A stretch of 14,534 nt of DNA from Rickettsiales bacterium (GTDB lineage: Bacteria; Pseudomonadota; Alphaproteobacteria; Rickettsiales; CANDYO01): assembly GCA_947424995.1 (NCBI GenBank), contig CANDYO010000038.1, positions 1 to 14,534 on the forward strand. Reading direction: 5' to 3'. This document shows, piece after piece, positions 1-8,437 of this stretch. The notes beneath the pieces are model-generated. The model saw only the letters and a program-made list of their open reading frames with translations. It was not told the DNA's origin and did not search any database. The position numbers and the translations under genes were made by a program. How positions within the stretch are numbered: position 1 is the first letter of the stretch; each line of letters starts with the position of its first letter.

Positions 1-210
1 GATCTAAATCTAGATAGTAAATTTATACCTTATGATATTAGATATTAGATATTAATTTTTAACTACATACTAGCTAAGCTATCAGTAGCTGCCTTAGTAG
101 CGATCAAGATGATGCTGGATAGTTATATTTATTTTACAAAACCATACGCTTGAGTTAAAATAGTTAGACCCATAAAACTAATAATATGAATAGGTTTAAT
201 AAAAATATCT
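1..210. other. Left-edge region without a clear gene; small 7-bp tandem repeat
   Basis: No gene can be supported here. Frame 1 is open from the first base to a TAG at 46-48 and would encode DLNLDSKFIPYDIRY. This could be the tail of a gene that starts outside the window, but 15 residues are too few to call. Positions 34-54 hold three perfect copies of GATATTA, which is probably simple slippage. The rest is AT-rich leader for the kinase gene at 211, with no convincing -35/-10 pair. Confidence 0.5.
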
Positions 211-2124
211 ATGACAATACTCAAATCAAAGACATTTAATAATTTATCTTTATCCAAAGAGTATTTTTATTTTGCTGCTATTGTTACAACTTTAATTATC
301 TCATCTCTTTTATGGTTATTATGGTACTCATATACTAATTTAGAAAAAACAAGAGAACATAGATATATTTTAGAAGCCAATAGAATCGAGAGCACTTTAG
401 ACGATTCGTTTCTTTATATTACCAATTTTGTAAAATTCATTGGTCAAAAAATATCAAGCTTAGACTCTCCTAATGCTAAAAACATAGCTTCGCTATTACA
501 GACTAAAGTCGACACTAGTCAAATAAAGGAAAATATTCTACCTTGGACCTTATTTGAGTTCGTCGATTCTAATGGTTACGCAATAGCTAGCACCCTAGGT
601 ATAAGTCAACCTCCTCTAAAAGTTGATACAGAGAGAAGAAGTTGGATAAAAACAGCTCGTAGTAATCCTTGGACTTTAAAATTATCAGAACCAGATATTG
701 GCATAGTTAGTGGTGAATACATTATCCCAGGTGGTTATGGCATTACTGGTAGTAATGGTGAATTTCTAGGTATTATATCTATTGGATTTAATATTAATAA
801 ATTGAAGAAAAAAATTCAAAGCTCATTAATCTCGAAACAAACTCAATTTATTGTCCTTACTGAAATTTTTAAAATTATAGTCAGCTCTTCAAATGATAAA
901 GATAGCCTTAATAACCTAGTTAAAAGTCTAAAAATAAGCGGTCTTAATAAAACATATTCTAATAAATTACCTTATATTATTAAGCAAGACAATATTGTTT
1001 ATAGGCATTATAAAATAACTAAACCTTATAATTATATTATCTTGGTTGGAGAAACCAATGAATTCATGCAAGAAGAACTAGAACAGCTAGTTGTTCCGCA
1101 AATCATTAAAACCCTTGTCTTGGGCATCGCTTTCCTTATTCTTTTATATTTTTTCCGCATAAAAGTTGTTAATCCTATGCGTTTATTATCAGAGCGAGCA
1201 AAAATGCTTTCTCAAGGTAATCTTGATATAGAAATGCCAAAAGTAAATAGTAGTGAGGCTGCCGCCTTGGTTGAAGCTTTGGAAATGGTTAAAGGCGCCT
1301 TTCAACGAGAATATCTTGCTCAAGCGCAACTTGCTGAAGCAAATCTTCGAATTAACTCAATTAATGTAGAATTAGAAAACAAAGTAAAAATTAGAACTGC
1401 TGACTTAGAAAAAGCCCTAGCTTCTAAGACAGAGTTTCTTAACAATATGAGTCATGAAATTCGCACTCCTGTACAAGGATTTACCATCATTTCTGAAGGA
1501 TTAGTAGAACATTGGAGTAGCTTTGATGACGATAAAAAACTCACCTTCGCTACTCAAATAGCAAGTAGCGCCAAACGACTTGCTGCTTTATTGAATAATT
1601 TATTAGATTTATCCAAATTTAATGCCGATAAAATGCTAATGTATTTTCATCAAATGGATTTAAACCTAACTATAGATAATATCATTGAAGAATGTAATAT
1701 TTTATATCTCAATAAAAAGTCAGTAAAAATAGAGTTTAATAGATCTGAAAATGCTCATCTAATAGGAGATGAAGAACGAATAGGTCAAGTTTTACGTAAC
1801 CTTTTTATTAATGCAATTAAGTTTAGCAAAAATGATAGCATAATAATTACCTCTCTAGAAAATACCAACGAAGGTTTGCATTTCACAATAACCGATAAAG
1901 GTATTGGTATTCCAATAAATGAACTAGAAGCAATATTCGATCCATTTACCCAAAATACCCGTACTAAAACTACAGCTGGTGGTACTGGTTTAGGCTTAAG
2001 TATCTGCAAACAAATTATTGAAGCTCATAACGGGAAAATTTGGGCAGTTAATAATCTAAAGGTTGGCTCTAGCTTTCACTTTATTATCCCAACTACTCAA
2101 AGTGGTAATAACAATATTATTTAG
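211..2124 (+). CDS. Membrane sensor histidine kinase (Cache-like sensor, HAMP, HisKA, HATPase)
   Basis: This is a complete 637-residue hybrid-free histidine kinase of the inner membrane. An N-terminal membrane segment lies at about residues 18-41. A periplasmic region of about 250 residues follows, containing a Cache-like stretch (SGEYIIPGGYGITGSNGEF, about 167-185). The second membrane segment is at about 296-315, followed by a HAMP region and a coiled-coil linker (about 316-405). The HisKA box NNMSHEIRTP gives phospho-acceptor His415. ATP-binding motifs are the N box (NAIKF, Asn534), G1 (DKGIGI, 562-567), the F box (FDPF, 576-579) and G2 (GGTGLGL, 590-596). No receiver domain is attached and no response regulator gene is adjacent, so it is an orphan whose partner must be elsewhere. 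The ligand cannot be read from sequence. The ribosome site is weak (AGG at 192-194, 16 bases before the ATG), but there is no other Met before residue 283. Confidence 0.93.
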   Translation: MTILKSKTFNNLSLSKEYFYFAAIVTTLIISSLLWLLWYSYTNLEKTREHRYILEANRIESTLDDSFLYITNFVKFIGQKISSLDSPNAKNIASLLQTKVDTSQIKENILPWTLFEFVDSNGYAIASTLGISQPPLKVDTERRSWIKTARSNPWTLKLSEPDIGIVSGEYIIPGGYGITGSNGEFLGIISIGFNINKLKKKIQSSLISKQTQFIVLTEIFKIIVSSSNDKDSLNNLVKSLKISGLNKTYSNKLPYIIKQDNIVYRHYKITKPYNYIILVGETNEFMQEELEQLVVPQIIKTLVLGIAFLILLYFFRIKVVNPMRLLSERAKMLSQGNLDIEMPKVNSSEAAALVEALEMVKGAFQREYLAQAQLAEANLRINSINVELENKVKIRTADLEKALASKTEFLNNMSHEIRTPVQGFTIISEGLVEHWSSFDDDKKLTFATQIASSAKRLAALLNNLLDLSKFNADKMLMYFHQMDLNLTIDNIIEECNILYLNKKSVKIEFNRSENAHLIGDEERIGQVLRNLFINAIKFSKNDSIIITSLENTNEGLHFTITDKGIGIPINELEAIFDPFTQNTRTKTTAGGTGLGLSICKQIIEAHNGKIWAVNNLKVGSSFHFIIPTTQSGNNNII

Positions 2125-2184
2125 TCTATGAGTATCCTTAACAATATTTGAGCTAATGCTTATAATAATGATAACTGTTATTTT

Positions 2185-3327
2185 TTAAGCAGATAAATCG
2201 AAGAATGAACGATATTCAGAGATAGCATGACGATCAGTCATGCAAGCGATAAAATCACAAATAATAATAGCTTTGTCTTTGTCGCTTGCAGCTTTGTCAA
2301 TGCGCCAATTAGTTGGCAGGCAACCAATATCATTCATATAGAGGTTAAATAACTCTTTGATCACTCTTTTGGCTTTATTGGCCATTCTACTGACACTATA
2401 ATGAGTATACACCTTACTCATCAGAAATTTTTTAATCTCTTGATGATATAATTCCATTTCACTTGAAAATTTTACTAATGGATTTTTGAGCAGACGTACA
2501 TCTTCTTGAGTTTTAATCGAAAAATTTTCGATATTATTTTTAGTGGTCTCGATAAGATCCATTATCATCATATTTTTCATTCTTTGTACAGCTAAATGAA
2601 CCAATTGATCGTCTTCTAATTGAGGATATTCAAACTTCACCTGATCAATTAAATTACCAAACAAGCTAACGCTACGTAATTGCTCTATACTCAACAGCCC
2701 TGCCCTAAAACCATCATCGATATCATGATTATTATAGGCAATATCATCAGCAGATGAAGATACTTGAGCTTCAAGGGATGGATAATTCTTTAAATCTAAA
2801 TTATGCCTTGTTGAATAATCAATAATTATTTTTGAAGGATGAAGCAACGGGCCATTATGCTTAGCGATGCCTTCGATAGTTTCCCAACTTAAATTAAGAC
2901 CATCAAATTGAGGGAATTTATTTTCTAGTTTAGTTAATATTTTTATGGTATGAGAATTATGATCAAAATTTTCACCAAATTCTTGCATCGCCTCATTTAA
3001 AGCAGCCTCTCCAGCATGTCCAAAAGGCGCATGACCAAGATCATGAGCTAAAGTTAAAGTTTCAGCTAAATCCGCTGAAGTCTGAAGGCTATTACTAATT
3101 ATACGAGCGATTAATGCAGCTTCTAGGCTATGGGTTAAGCGATTTCGATAATGATCTCCTTCATGATTAACAAATACCTGAGTTTTATATTCAAGCCTGC
3201 GAAACGCAGTTGATTCAATAATTCTACTTTTATCTAACTCAAATGCAGAATATATTGGCGTAATATCACTCTCAAAACATAGTCTTCCTTTTGATTTTGA
3301 AGGGATACAAGCAAAACTTGCTAACAT
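2185..3327 (-). CDS. dgt: Deoxyguanosinetriphosphate triphosphohydrolase-like protein (HD domain)
   Basis: The product is a 380-residue HD-superfamily dGTPase, which hydrolyses dNTPs to deoxynucleoside and triphosphate and so controls the dNTP pool. The start MLASFACIPSKSKGR and the block AFRRLEYKTQVFVNHEGDHY are typical of the short alphaproteobacterial and rickettsial form. Metal-binding HD residues are visible: His66 (NRLTHSLE), His95-Asp96 (AHDLGHAPFGHAG) and Asp194/195 (SSADDIAY). The length agrees with rickettsial homologues of about 385 residues, so it appears complete. The start is supported by AGGA at 3334-3337 (read on the minus strand), six bases before the ATG. A candidate -10, TATAAT, lies on the minus strand at 3362-3367, without a good -35. 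It converges on the histidine kinase, with 60 bases between the stops and no strong terminator hairpin. Confidence 0.95.
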   Translation of the reverse strand: MLASFACIPSKSKGRLCFESDITPIYSAFELDKSRIIESTAFRRLEYKTQVFVNHEGDHYRNRLTHSLEAALIARIISNSLQTSADLAETLTLAHDLGHAPFGHAGEAALNEAMQEFGENFDHNSHTIKILTKLENKFPQFDGLNLSWETIEGIAKHNGPLLHPSKIIIDYSTRHNLDLKNYPSLEAQVSSSADDIAYNNHDIDDGFRAGLLSIEQLRSVSLFGNLIDQVKFEYPQLEDDQLVHLAVQRMKNMMIMDLIETTKNNIENFSIKTQEDVRLLKNPLVKFSSEMELYHQEIKKFLMSKVYTHYSVSRMANKAKRVIKELFNLYMNDIGCLPTNWRIDKAASDKDKAIIICDFIACMTDRHAISEYRSFFDLSA

Positions 3328-3438
3328 TTTTGATCCTATTATTTATAATGCTTTAATCTATATTATAGGATAAAGTTATCTTTGTCCTTTGCTTTTATAT
3401 AGCAGGCTAAAATTAGTAAATTATTAATACAAACTTAG

Positions 3439-3444
3439 TATAAT
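3439..3444 (+). promoter_or_regulatory. Candidate -10 box (TATAAT) for the 234-residue gene
   Basis: A perfect TATAAT lies 34 bases upstream of the ATG at 3479, in the gap between the divergent dgt and the unknown gene. No good -35 hexamer is seen at 16-18 bases, so this rests on the -10 alone. The gene's ribosome site is AAGGAA at 3468-3473. Confidence 0.35.
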
Positions 3445-3478
3445 GCGTAGAATCAAACTAATTGCTTAAGGAAACTCT

Positions 3479-4183
3479 ATGAAAGTTATTGGGAACTTAT
3501 TAGGACTAAAAAAAGCTCTTAAAAAAAAGGATCTGGATGTAATAAAAGCTATCCCTATAGAAATATTACCAGTAGCAGAAGCATCATATGATAAATCAGC
3601 TAAAAAAGAGTTGCAAGCCTCAATGGGTAATTCTGGCAAGATGTCTGCTACCCATTTAAAAATACCAGAAGAGTTAATAATAGCTAAAGATAATTATAGA
3701 AATAATGGAACCACTGAGACAAGAGAACAATTACTAAATGCTATGATCAATCAAGCTTTACCAATCATAGAAGAAATCACTTCTTTAAAAAAAGGGTTAG
3801 AAGCCAGTAATCAAGTATGCCCCAATTTAGACCGATATATAAGTGTGGTGAAAGCTCAACTTGGTTATAACGCAGCTGGTAATAATACTTTATTGTTAGG
3901 CAGCGCAATACTTAGATTGAATGACATAGAGAAAAACACTAAAACCAAGGTGCAAACACCTAGCATATCAAAAAATGAACTAGATGCCAATATATCTAGG
4001 ATATTAAGTCCAACTGGTCTTATAAAAGAAGAGATCCAAATCTTCGATCAAGAGAAATATAATAAACTTAAGTCAATTCATAAATTTTTAGCTACAGTTA
4101 AATTTGATCCTTCTGGTAGAAAGTCTATAGCTGAAGTTACAAAAAACTTCAATGCAAAAAAGGGCGACACGCTAAACCGATAA
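3479..4183 (+). CDS. Hypothetical protein, 234 residues, Lys-rich, unrecognised
   Basis: I do not recognise this protein. It has no signal peptide and no clear membrane segment. It looks soluble and largely helical, with a basic N-terminus (GLKKALKKKDLDVIKA) and a polar, basic C-terminus (NFNAKKGDTLNR). It has a single cysteine (VCPNLDRY region). The ATG has a good ribosome site (AAGGAA at 3468-3473) and an upstream TATAAT, so it is probably a real expressed gene. It is divergent from dgt. Its stop is only 4 bases from the stop of the convergent kinase-like gene, so the two could form one accessory insertion between the housekeeping genes dgt and pbpC. A secreted-effector role is possible from this neighbourhood and the polar tail, but nothing in the sequence proves it. 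Confidence 0.8.
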   Translation: MKVIGNLLGLKKALKKKDLDVIKAIPIEILPVAEASYDKSAKKELQASMGNSGKMSATHLKIPEELIIAKDNYRNNGTTETREQLLNAMINQALPIIEEITSLKKGLEASNQVCPNLDRYISVVKAQLGYNAAGNNTLLLGSAILRLNDIEKNTKTKVQTPSISKNELDANISRILSPTGLIKEEIQIFDQEKYNKLKSIHKFLATVKFDPSGRKSIAEVTKNFNAKKGDTLNR

Positions 4184-4187
4184 AGGA

Positions 4188-5738
4188 TTAATCGAGTCTT
4201 CTCGTTTTATTAGAAGAGTTTTTCTGACTGCGCTGTTCTTCCAATTTATGTTTAAAAGATTTTTTAGGACTACTATCATCAATAATACTTTCAAAAGTAG
4301 TATGAGAATCTCCGTCACTTAAAGGATCTTTAATATATTTTTTATATAGAATTATATTAATAGCATCTATAAATTCAAGATTTTCGCTATTAACTTTTTG
4401 TTCATTAAAATGAGCTGGGTTAGTAATATCAAATTCGATTACTCTCTCTTTTAATATTTCAAAAAATTTATCATAATTAACCTGGTTATCTTCTCCTTTT
4501 GCTGCAATATAAGCACCAATCGTGTCCATTGGATGGCTTGGAAAAATTATTGCCATTTCAATTATTGCCATTTCCTGTAGCTCATATTGTAGTCGCTCAA
4601 TGTTTTCTATGATTACATCTTCAATTTGTTCTTCTTGAAGTGGCGTTTTTTCAGAGATGCCTAATCTTTGGGTAAGCTGCTTTTTTATGTCTTCATTGTT
4701 TAAAAAATCATTTCCATATGCTTCCCTAAGATTATCTAAACATAGCCTGATAACTTTTCTCATTCTAGGTATATCAATGTTAGAGCTACTTTGATAAAGA
4801 TCTGCAGCAAAATCAATGCCTTGAAAGAGATTAGAACTATACATTCCTGATACTCCAAGCATAGTATTTCTAATGTCAGTAGCTGTTCTAGGTGCTGTTA
4901 CAGTTGACTTTGTGTTTAAAAGAAAATCTCTTTTAATATAATAAGAAAGCGCACGTCCATTATCAATTCTAGCAATATAACTATTACCATCTTTATCTTC
5001 TCTGATACCTACGTTACCTGAATGAAAGTCGTAATCTCCAATTAAAACATTAGCTATAAAAAAATTAGCAAATCCATTTGATTTCTTGATCCGTTCATTT
5101 CTTTCTCTTGATGGTATATTACGAAGTGTAGTAAAATTTGGAATAAACTTAGACATTAAGCTAACACTGCCATTACTCGCTCTATATAAACGCAATTTTG
5201 GCGAATTTTCTCCCATAATTAAATTACTTAAATTGGTGCCAATATATTCGCAAATTTCTTCTCCCTTATATCCACCGTCTTCTCCGCCATTTTTTTTAAG
5301 CCAAGTATTTTTATGTTTAAGAATATTGCTATCCCTGTTATTTTTGGAGATTTTTTTTACCAACGCTCCATCTGTTATTCCATCTGGCTTTTCTCCTTGA
5401 TAGGTGATTGGTCTATGTTTAACATAACCCACTTTTTCATCAAGGTAAGCATTTTCTACAGCTTTATAATAATGAAGAGGAAAATGTTGTTTAATATTAT
5501 CTAAAATTGCTTCATAAGCTTCAGGTTTATAGTGGGATGCTGTTAGCGTCTCCGTTAGTCTACCAGGATTAGCATTATGCATCATATTTTTATACATATT
5601 TAAGGTATTTAGTATATCATCGCTTTGTAAGCTTATTAACTCTTTACGGACCTCTTGTTGCTTGAATTCTACTGACGCAGAAAATTCTAACTTTTCTATT
5701 GTTTTTGGAGCTGTGTATTGTTTATTTGTGGTTTTCAT
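4188..5738 (-). CDS. Kinase-like protein (PI3/PI4-kinase-type active-site motifs), candidate secreted effector
   Basis: This 516-residue protein has no signal peptide or membrane segment. Its centre resembles PI3/PI4-type or LepB-like kinases. The block GDYDFHSGNVGI gives Asp237, His239 and Asn242 in a DxHxxN catalytic-loop pattern. Seventeen residues later ARIDNGRAL gives Asp259 in an IDNG metal-binding pattern, as in type II PI4-kinases. Upstream, KGEEICEYIGTNLSNLI (about 158-174) and VSLMSKFIPNF (about 192-202) look like N-lobe helix and hinge elements. The last 40 or so residues are polar and basic (KKSFKHKLEEQ, NKTRRLD), as is common in type IV secretion substrates. An in-frame 15-bp tandem duplication gives MAIIEMAII. 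No clear ribosome site precedes the ATG, and the next Met is at residue 48, so the start is uncertain. The fold assignment is inference from motifs; a HipA-like or other atypical kinase remains possible. Confidence 0.85.
   Translation of the reverse strand: MKTTNKQYTAPKTIEKLEFSASVEFKQQEVRKELISLQSDDILNTLNMYKNMMHNANPGRLTETLTASHYKPEAYEAILDNIKQHFPLHYYKAVENAYLDEKVGYVKHRPITYQGEKPDGITDGALVKKISKNNRDSNILKHKNTWLKKNGGEDGGYKGEEICEYIGTNLSNLIMGENSPKLRLYRASNGSVSLMSKFIPNFTTLRNIPSRERNERIKKSNGFANFFIANVLIGDYDFHSGNVGIREDKDGNSYIARIDNGRALSYYIKRDFLLNTKSTVTAPRTATDIRNTMLGVSGMYSSNLFQGIDFAADLYQSSSNIDIPRMRKVIRLCLDNLREAYGNDFLNNEDIKKQLTQRLGISEKTPLQEEQIEDVIIENIERLQYELQEMAIIEMAIIFPSHPMDTIGAYIAAKGEDNQVNYDKFFEILKERVIEFDITNPAHFNEQKVNSENLEFIDAINIILYKKYIKDPLSDGDSHTTFESIIDDSSPKKSFKHKLEEQRSQKNSSNKTRRLD
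4546..4575. repeat. 15-bp tandem duplication inside the kinase-like gene
   Basis: ATTATTGCCATTTCA (4546-4560) is followed directly by the same 15 bases with one final change (4561-4575). It adds five residues in frame (MAIIE repeated as MAIIF) and leaves the gene open, so it is a recent slippage product tolerated by the protein. Confidence 0.8.
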
Positions 5739-5785
5739 AAAGCTGGTCTATTAAATGTTAGTTTAAAAAGGTTATATTATTAAAA

Positions 5786-5807
5786 TTAACAAATAGTTAA
5801 TTGTTAA
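5786..5807. promoter_or_regulatory. Inverted repeat in the divergent kinase-like/pbpC promoter region
   Basis: TTAACAA and TTGTTAA form 7-bp perfect arms around 8 bases of spacer. The position, 48 bases upstream of the kinase-like ATG and 75 bases upstream of the pbpC GTG, would suit a regulator operator. In a sequence this AT-rich, chance is a real alternative. Confidence 0.3.
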
Positions 5808-5824
5808 CAGCAATAAGTTTAGCC

Positions 5825-5855
5825 TTGAATAAACCTATCTAATTAGTAGTATAAA
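5825..5855 (+). promoter_or_regulatory. Candidate pbpC promoter (TTGAAT, 19-base spacer, TATAAA)
   Basis: TTGAAT at 5825-5830 and TATAAA at 5850-5855 would start transcription around 5862, about 20 bases before the GTG. The spacer is longer than ideal. The pbpC ribosome site TAAGG lies at 5869-5873, nine bases before GTG. Confidence 0.35.
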
Positions 5856-5882
5856 AGATTAGTTATTTTAAGGTTTAAAGCA

Positions 5883-8195
5883 GTGCTAATAATCAAACGC
5901 CACCGTAATATAATATCTATCTCATTGGCAATCTTAATTAGTTTATTTGCTAGCTATTTATTGCTGGTAACCCCTCCTCTTCTATCCGATGTAAGCTTCT
6001 CAAGGGTGCTTTTAGATCGCCATGGTCAGTTGATGCGTATCTCCTTATCAAAAGATGATAAATATCGCTTATACGCTCCAATCGATGAGATCCCTCTTCA
6101 ATTAAAGCAAAGCGTGTTATTATATGAAGATCAATATTTTTATCAGCATTTTGGAGTAAATCCGCTTTCTTTGCTAAAGGCATGCATTAGTACTTATTTT
6201 TCCAACAATAGAAGAATAGGTGGTTCAACCATAACCATGCAACTAGCTAGACTAAAATTTTCTATTAATTCTAATAATTTACTAGGTAAACTAGAACAAA
6301 TAATTAAAGCTATTCAGCTTGAAATTCATTATTCAAAAGATGAAATTTTAGAAAGCTATCTGAACCTAGTTCCTTATGGTGGAAATATTGAAGGCGTTAG
6401 AGCAGCTAGCCTTATTTACTTTAATCGTGATCTAAATAATTTGAACCTTCTTGATAATTTAAGTCTAGCCGTTATTCCACAAAACCCACTAAAGAGATCA
6501 CCTAAATCCACTCAAGCAAAAAAAGCAGCAGAAGCTAGAAAACAGCTATTTATCAGATGGATAAAGAAAAACCCTCAAGATAAAATATATGAGCAGCTTT
6601 TTAATTTACCAATAATTTTTCAAGCTAATTTACCTTTCATTGCTCCGCATTTTACTTTGAATATGCTTGCTCAGAACCAAAAACAACAGGTTCATTCTAC
6701 TCTCGATAAAAATTTACAAATCATTCTTGAAAGACAGATTGAAACTTATATTCAAGGATTAAAAGAATATGGAGTTAATAATGCTTCAGCCCTTTTAATT
6801 AATTTTACTACTATGGAAGTTTTAGCAAGCGTTGGTTCGGCCAACTTTTATAATATTAATATTGATGGGCAAGTCAATGGCACCAAAGCAAAAAGATCTC
6901 CTGGTTCCACACTCAAACCTTTTATCTATGCTTTAAGTTTTGACCAAGGGATTATTCATCCATTAACTCTACTGAAAGATATGCCTGATCAATATGGCAA
7001 TTATATGCCAGAAAATTTAGATGGTAACTTTATCGGTCCAATTAGCGCCAAAGAATCGCTCATAAGAAGTCGTAATATTCCGGTATTATATCTTACTTCT
7101 AAACTTACTAATCCTGATTTTTATCAATTTTTAAGCAAAGCTCAAATAACTAAATTAAAGCAGCCGGAAACATACGGGCTTTCAATAGCTCTAGGTAGTC
7201 TAGAAGTTAATATGGAGGAATTGGTAAAACTCTACGCGATGCTGGCTAATTTGGGTGAATATAAGCAATTAAAGAATGTTATTACCGCTGATACCAATAA
7301 TAATGATAATAATCGCTTACTATCCAAAGAAGCTTGTTATTTAATTTTGGATATTTTAAAAGATGTTCCAAGGCCAGGTCTTAATTATAATTTAGCTAGC
7401 AAAAACGCCTCTACTATTCCTATATACTGGAAAACCGGTACTTCCAGTGGTTATCGAGACAGCTGGGCAGTAGGAATATTTGGCAAATATGTGCTAGCTG
7501 TTTGGATTGGAGATTTTAAGGGAACCAGTAGAGGATCATTTATTGGCTTCAAAACAGCAGCGCCTCTATTTTTTAATATTATCGATGCTATTTTAACTAA
7601 AACAAAAAATAATGATATATTACTGGGTAAAGCCAAAGAGCTTAAACTCATTAAATTAAAAGCTTGCGCTGATACTGGAGATATTAATAATGATCTCTGC
7701 CCTGTTAAAAGCGAAACTTGGTTTATTCCAGGAGTTTCGCCAATTAAATCCACTGATATTTATCGTAAAATTTTAGTTAATAATAAGACTGGTAAACAAG
7801 TATGTAAATATCACCCTAGCACCACTCATTATAAAGTAGTTGAATTTTGGCCAAGTGATTTAAGTAACCTATATAAAAAAGCTGGCATTAGTAAAGCCCC
7901 TCCTCCAGTTTTATCCAGTAATTGTAAGGATTTTATTAGTTTTACTAAAAAACCTGAGATCACTTCGCCTTTAAAAAATGTTACTTATACTTTAACTAAG
8001 GAAAGTAAAATTATTTTTAAAGCTATAGTCGATGCAGAAGTTACTGAAGTTTTTTGGTTTGTTAACGAGCAATTAGTTGGAAAGTCTGCGCCTAGCCAAG
8101 ATTTTGTATGGCTTGCTAAACCTGGAAAATTTATTGTTCAAGCCGTTGATAACTATGGTAAAAGCAGCTCTAGGGTGATGATAATTGAGAATTAA
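5883..8195 (+). CDS. pbpC: Penicillin-binding protein 1C, bifunctional transglycosylase/transpeptidase
   Basis: This complete 770-residue PBP1C polymerises glycan strands and can bind penicillin at its transpeptidase site, acting at the outer face of the inner membrane. A signal-anchor lies at about residues 10-30. The GT51 domain (about 40-205) has YEDQYFYQHFGV with catalytic Glu82, RRIGGSTITMQLAR (111-124) and the ESYLNLVPYGGN block (157-168). The transpeptidase domain (about 295-570) has SxxK at STLK 342-345, SxN at SRN 396-398 and KTGTS at 517-521. The C-terminal part (about 690-770) fits the BiPBP_C domain typical of PBP1C. The start is GTG, supported by TAAGG at 5869-5873. The gene is divergent from the kinase-like gene. 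The usual PBP1C partner, an alpha-2-macroglobulin-like protein, is not in view. Its last codons are repeated twice downstream. Confidence 0.96.
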   Translation: MLIIKRHRNIISISLAILISLFASYLLLVTPPLLSDVSFSRVLLDRHGQLMRISLSKDDKYRLYAPIDEIPLQLKQSVLLYEDQYFYQHFGVNPLSLLKACISTYFSNNRRIGGSTITMQLARLKFSINSNNLLGKLEQIIKAIQLEIHYSKDEILESYLNLVPYGGNIEGVRAASLIYFNRDLNNLNLLDNLSLAVIPQNPLKRSPKSTQAKKAAEARKQLFIRWIKKNPQDKIYEQLFNLPIIFQANLPFIAPHFTLNMLAQNQKQQVHSTLDKNLQIILERQIETYIQGLKEYGVNNASALLINFTTMEVLASVGSANFYNINIDGQVNGTKAKRSPGSTLKPFIYALSFDQGIIHPLTLLKDMPDQYGNYMPENLDGNFIGPISAKESLIRSRNIPVLYLTSKLTNPDFYQFLSKAQITKLKQPETYGLSIALGSLEVNMEELVKLYAMLANLGEYKQLKNVITADTNNNDNNRLLSKEACYLILDILKDVPRPGLNYNLASKNASTIPIYWKTGTSSGYRDSWAVGIFGKYVLAVWIGDFKGTSRGSFIGFKTAAPLFFNIIDAILTKTKNNDILLGKAKELKLIKLKACADTGDINNDLCPVKSETWFIPGVSPIKSTDIYRKILVNNKTGKQVCKYHPSTTHYKVVEFWPSDLSNLYKKAGISKAPPPVLSSNCKDFISFTKKPEITSPLKNVTYTLTKESKIIFKAIVDAEVTEVFWFVNEQLVGKSAPSQDFVWLAKPGKFIVQAVDNYGKSSSRVMIIEN
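8115..8195 (+). repeat. pbpC 3'-end repeat, copy 1 (functional gene end)
   Basis: This is the coding end of pbpC, from about Lys-Pro-Gly-Lys to the stop, encoding IVQAVDNYGKSSSRVMIIEN. It serves as the reference for two further copies at 8438-8513 and 9065-9136. Confidence 0.9.
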
Positions 8196-8244
8196 AGGGA
8201 AAAACTGTTATATGAGCTAAAATTCTAAATCACGCGAGGCCGTC

Positions 8245-8277
8245 ACTCTTGGACGAGAGCAAGCTAAGTCCGAGAGT
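8245..8277. repeat. Hairpin element after pbpC
   Basis: ACTCTTGGAC (8245-8254) pairs with GTCCGAGAGT (8268-8277), 10 bp with one G-T wobble around a 13-base loop. It starts 50 bases after the pbpC stop. No T-run follows, so it is not a classical intrinsic terminator. It may be part of a dispersed palindromic element or protect the mRNA 3' end. Confidence 0.5.
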
Positions 8278-8341
8278 CCTGTTGAATTCTCTTTTACTTA
8301 TGTTCGTCACTTAAGGTTTTTAAGAGATTTAATCTGGATCC

Positions 8342-8382
8342 TCATCCTAGCCTTCGCCTGCGGCTTCGGCGGACAAGGATGA
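8342..8382. repeat. Palindromic element with TCATCCT/AGGATGA ends
   Basis: TCATCCT (8342-8348) and AGGATGA (8376-8382) are exact inverted ends around a GC-rich core containing CCTTCGCCTGCGGCTTCGG. The GTCATCC-type terminus is also seen in the larger element at 9136-9265, suggesting a family of repetitive palindromes as found in many rickettsial and related genomes. Genome copy number cannot be judged from one window. Confidence 0.55.
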
Positions 8383-8437
8383 CGTATCTACTCTAAAAAT
8401 ATTCAATTATTACTGAAGATTGGTATAATACCGTCGA

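Larger units (their letters stand above)
8196..8437. other. Intergenic insert between pbpC tail copies 1 and 2
   Basis: No gene is supported in these 242 bases. Positions 8231-8385 are clearly richer in G and C than the surroundings and hold two hairpin-forming elements, annotated separately. They look like dispersed palindromic repeat material rather than coding sequence. The remainder is AT-rich. Confidence 0.6.

Noticed and set aside
2125..2184. Terminator between the histidine kinase and dgt
   Set aside because: Only a 5-bp arm dyad with a one-base loop (ATAACTGTTAT) is present, which cannot form a stable hairpin.
5086..5504. Two open frames on the plus strand opposite the kinase-like gene
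   Set aside because: Composition and lack of ribosome sites mark them as antisense shadows of the real gene.
7451..7753. 100-codon open frame opposite pbpC
   Set aside because: It lies antisense to the end of the pbpC transpeptidase region and has no independent support.
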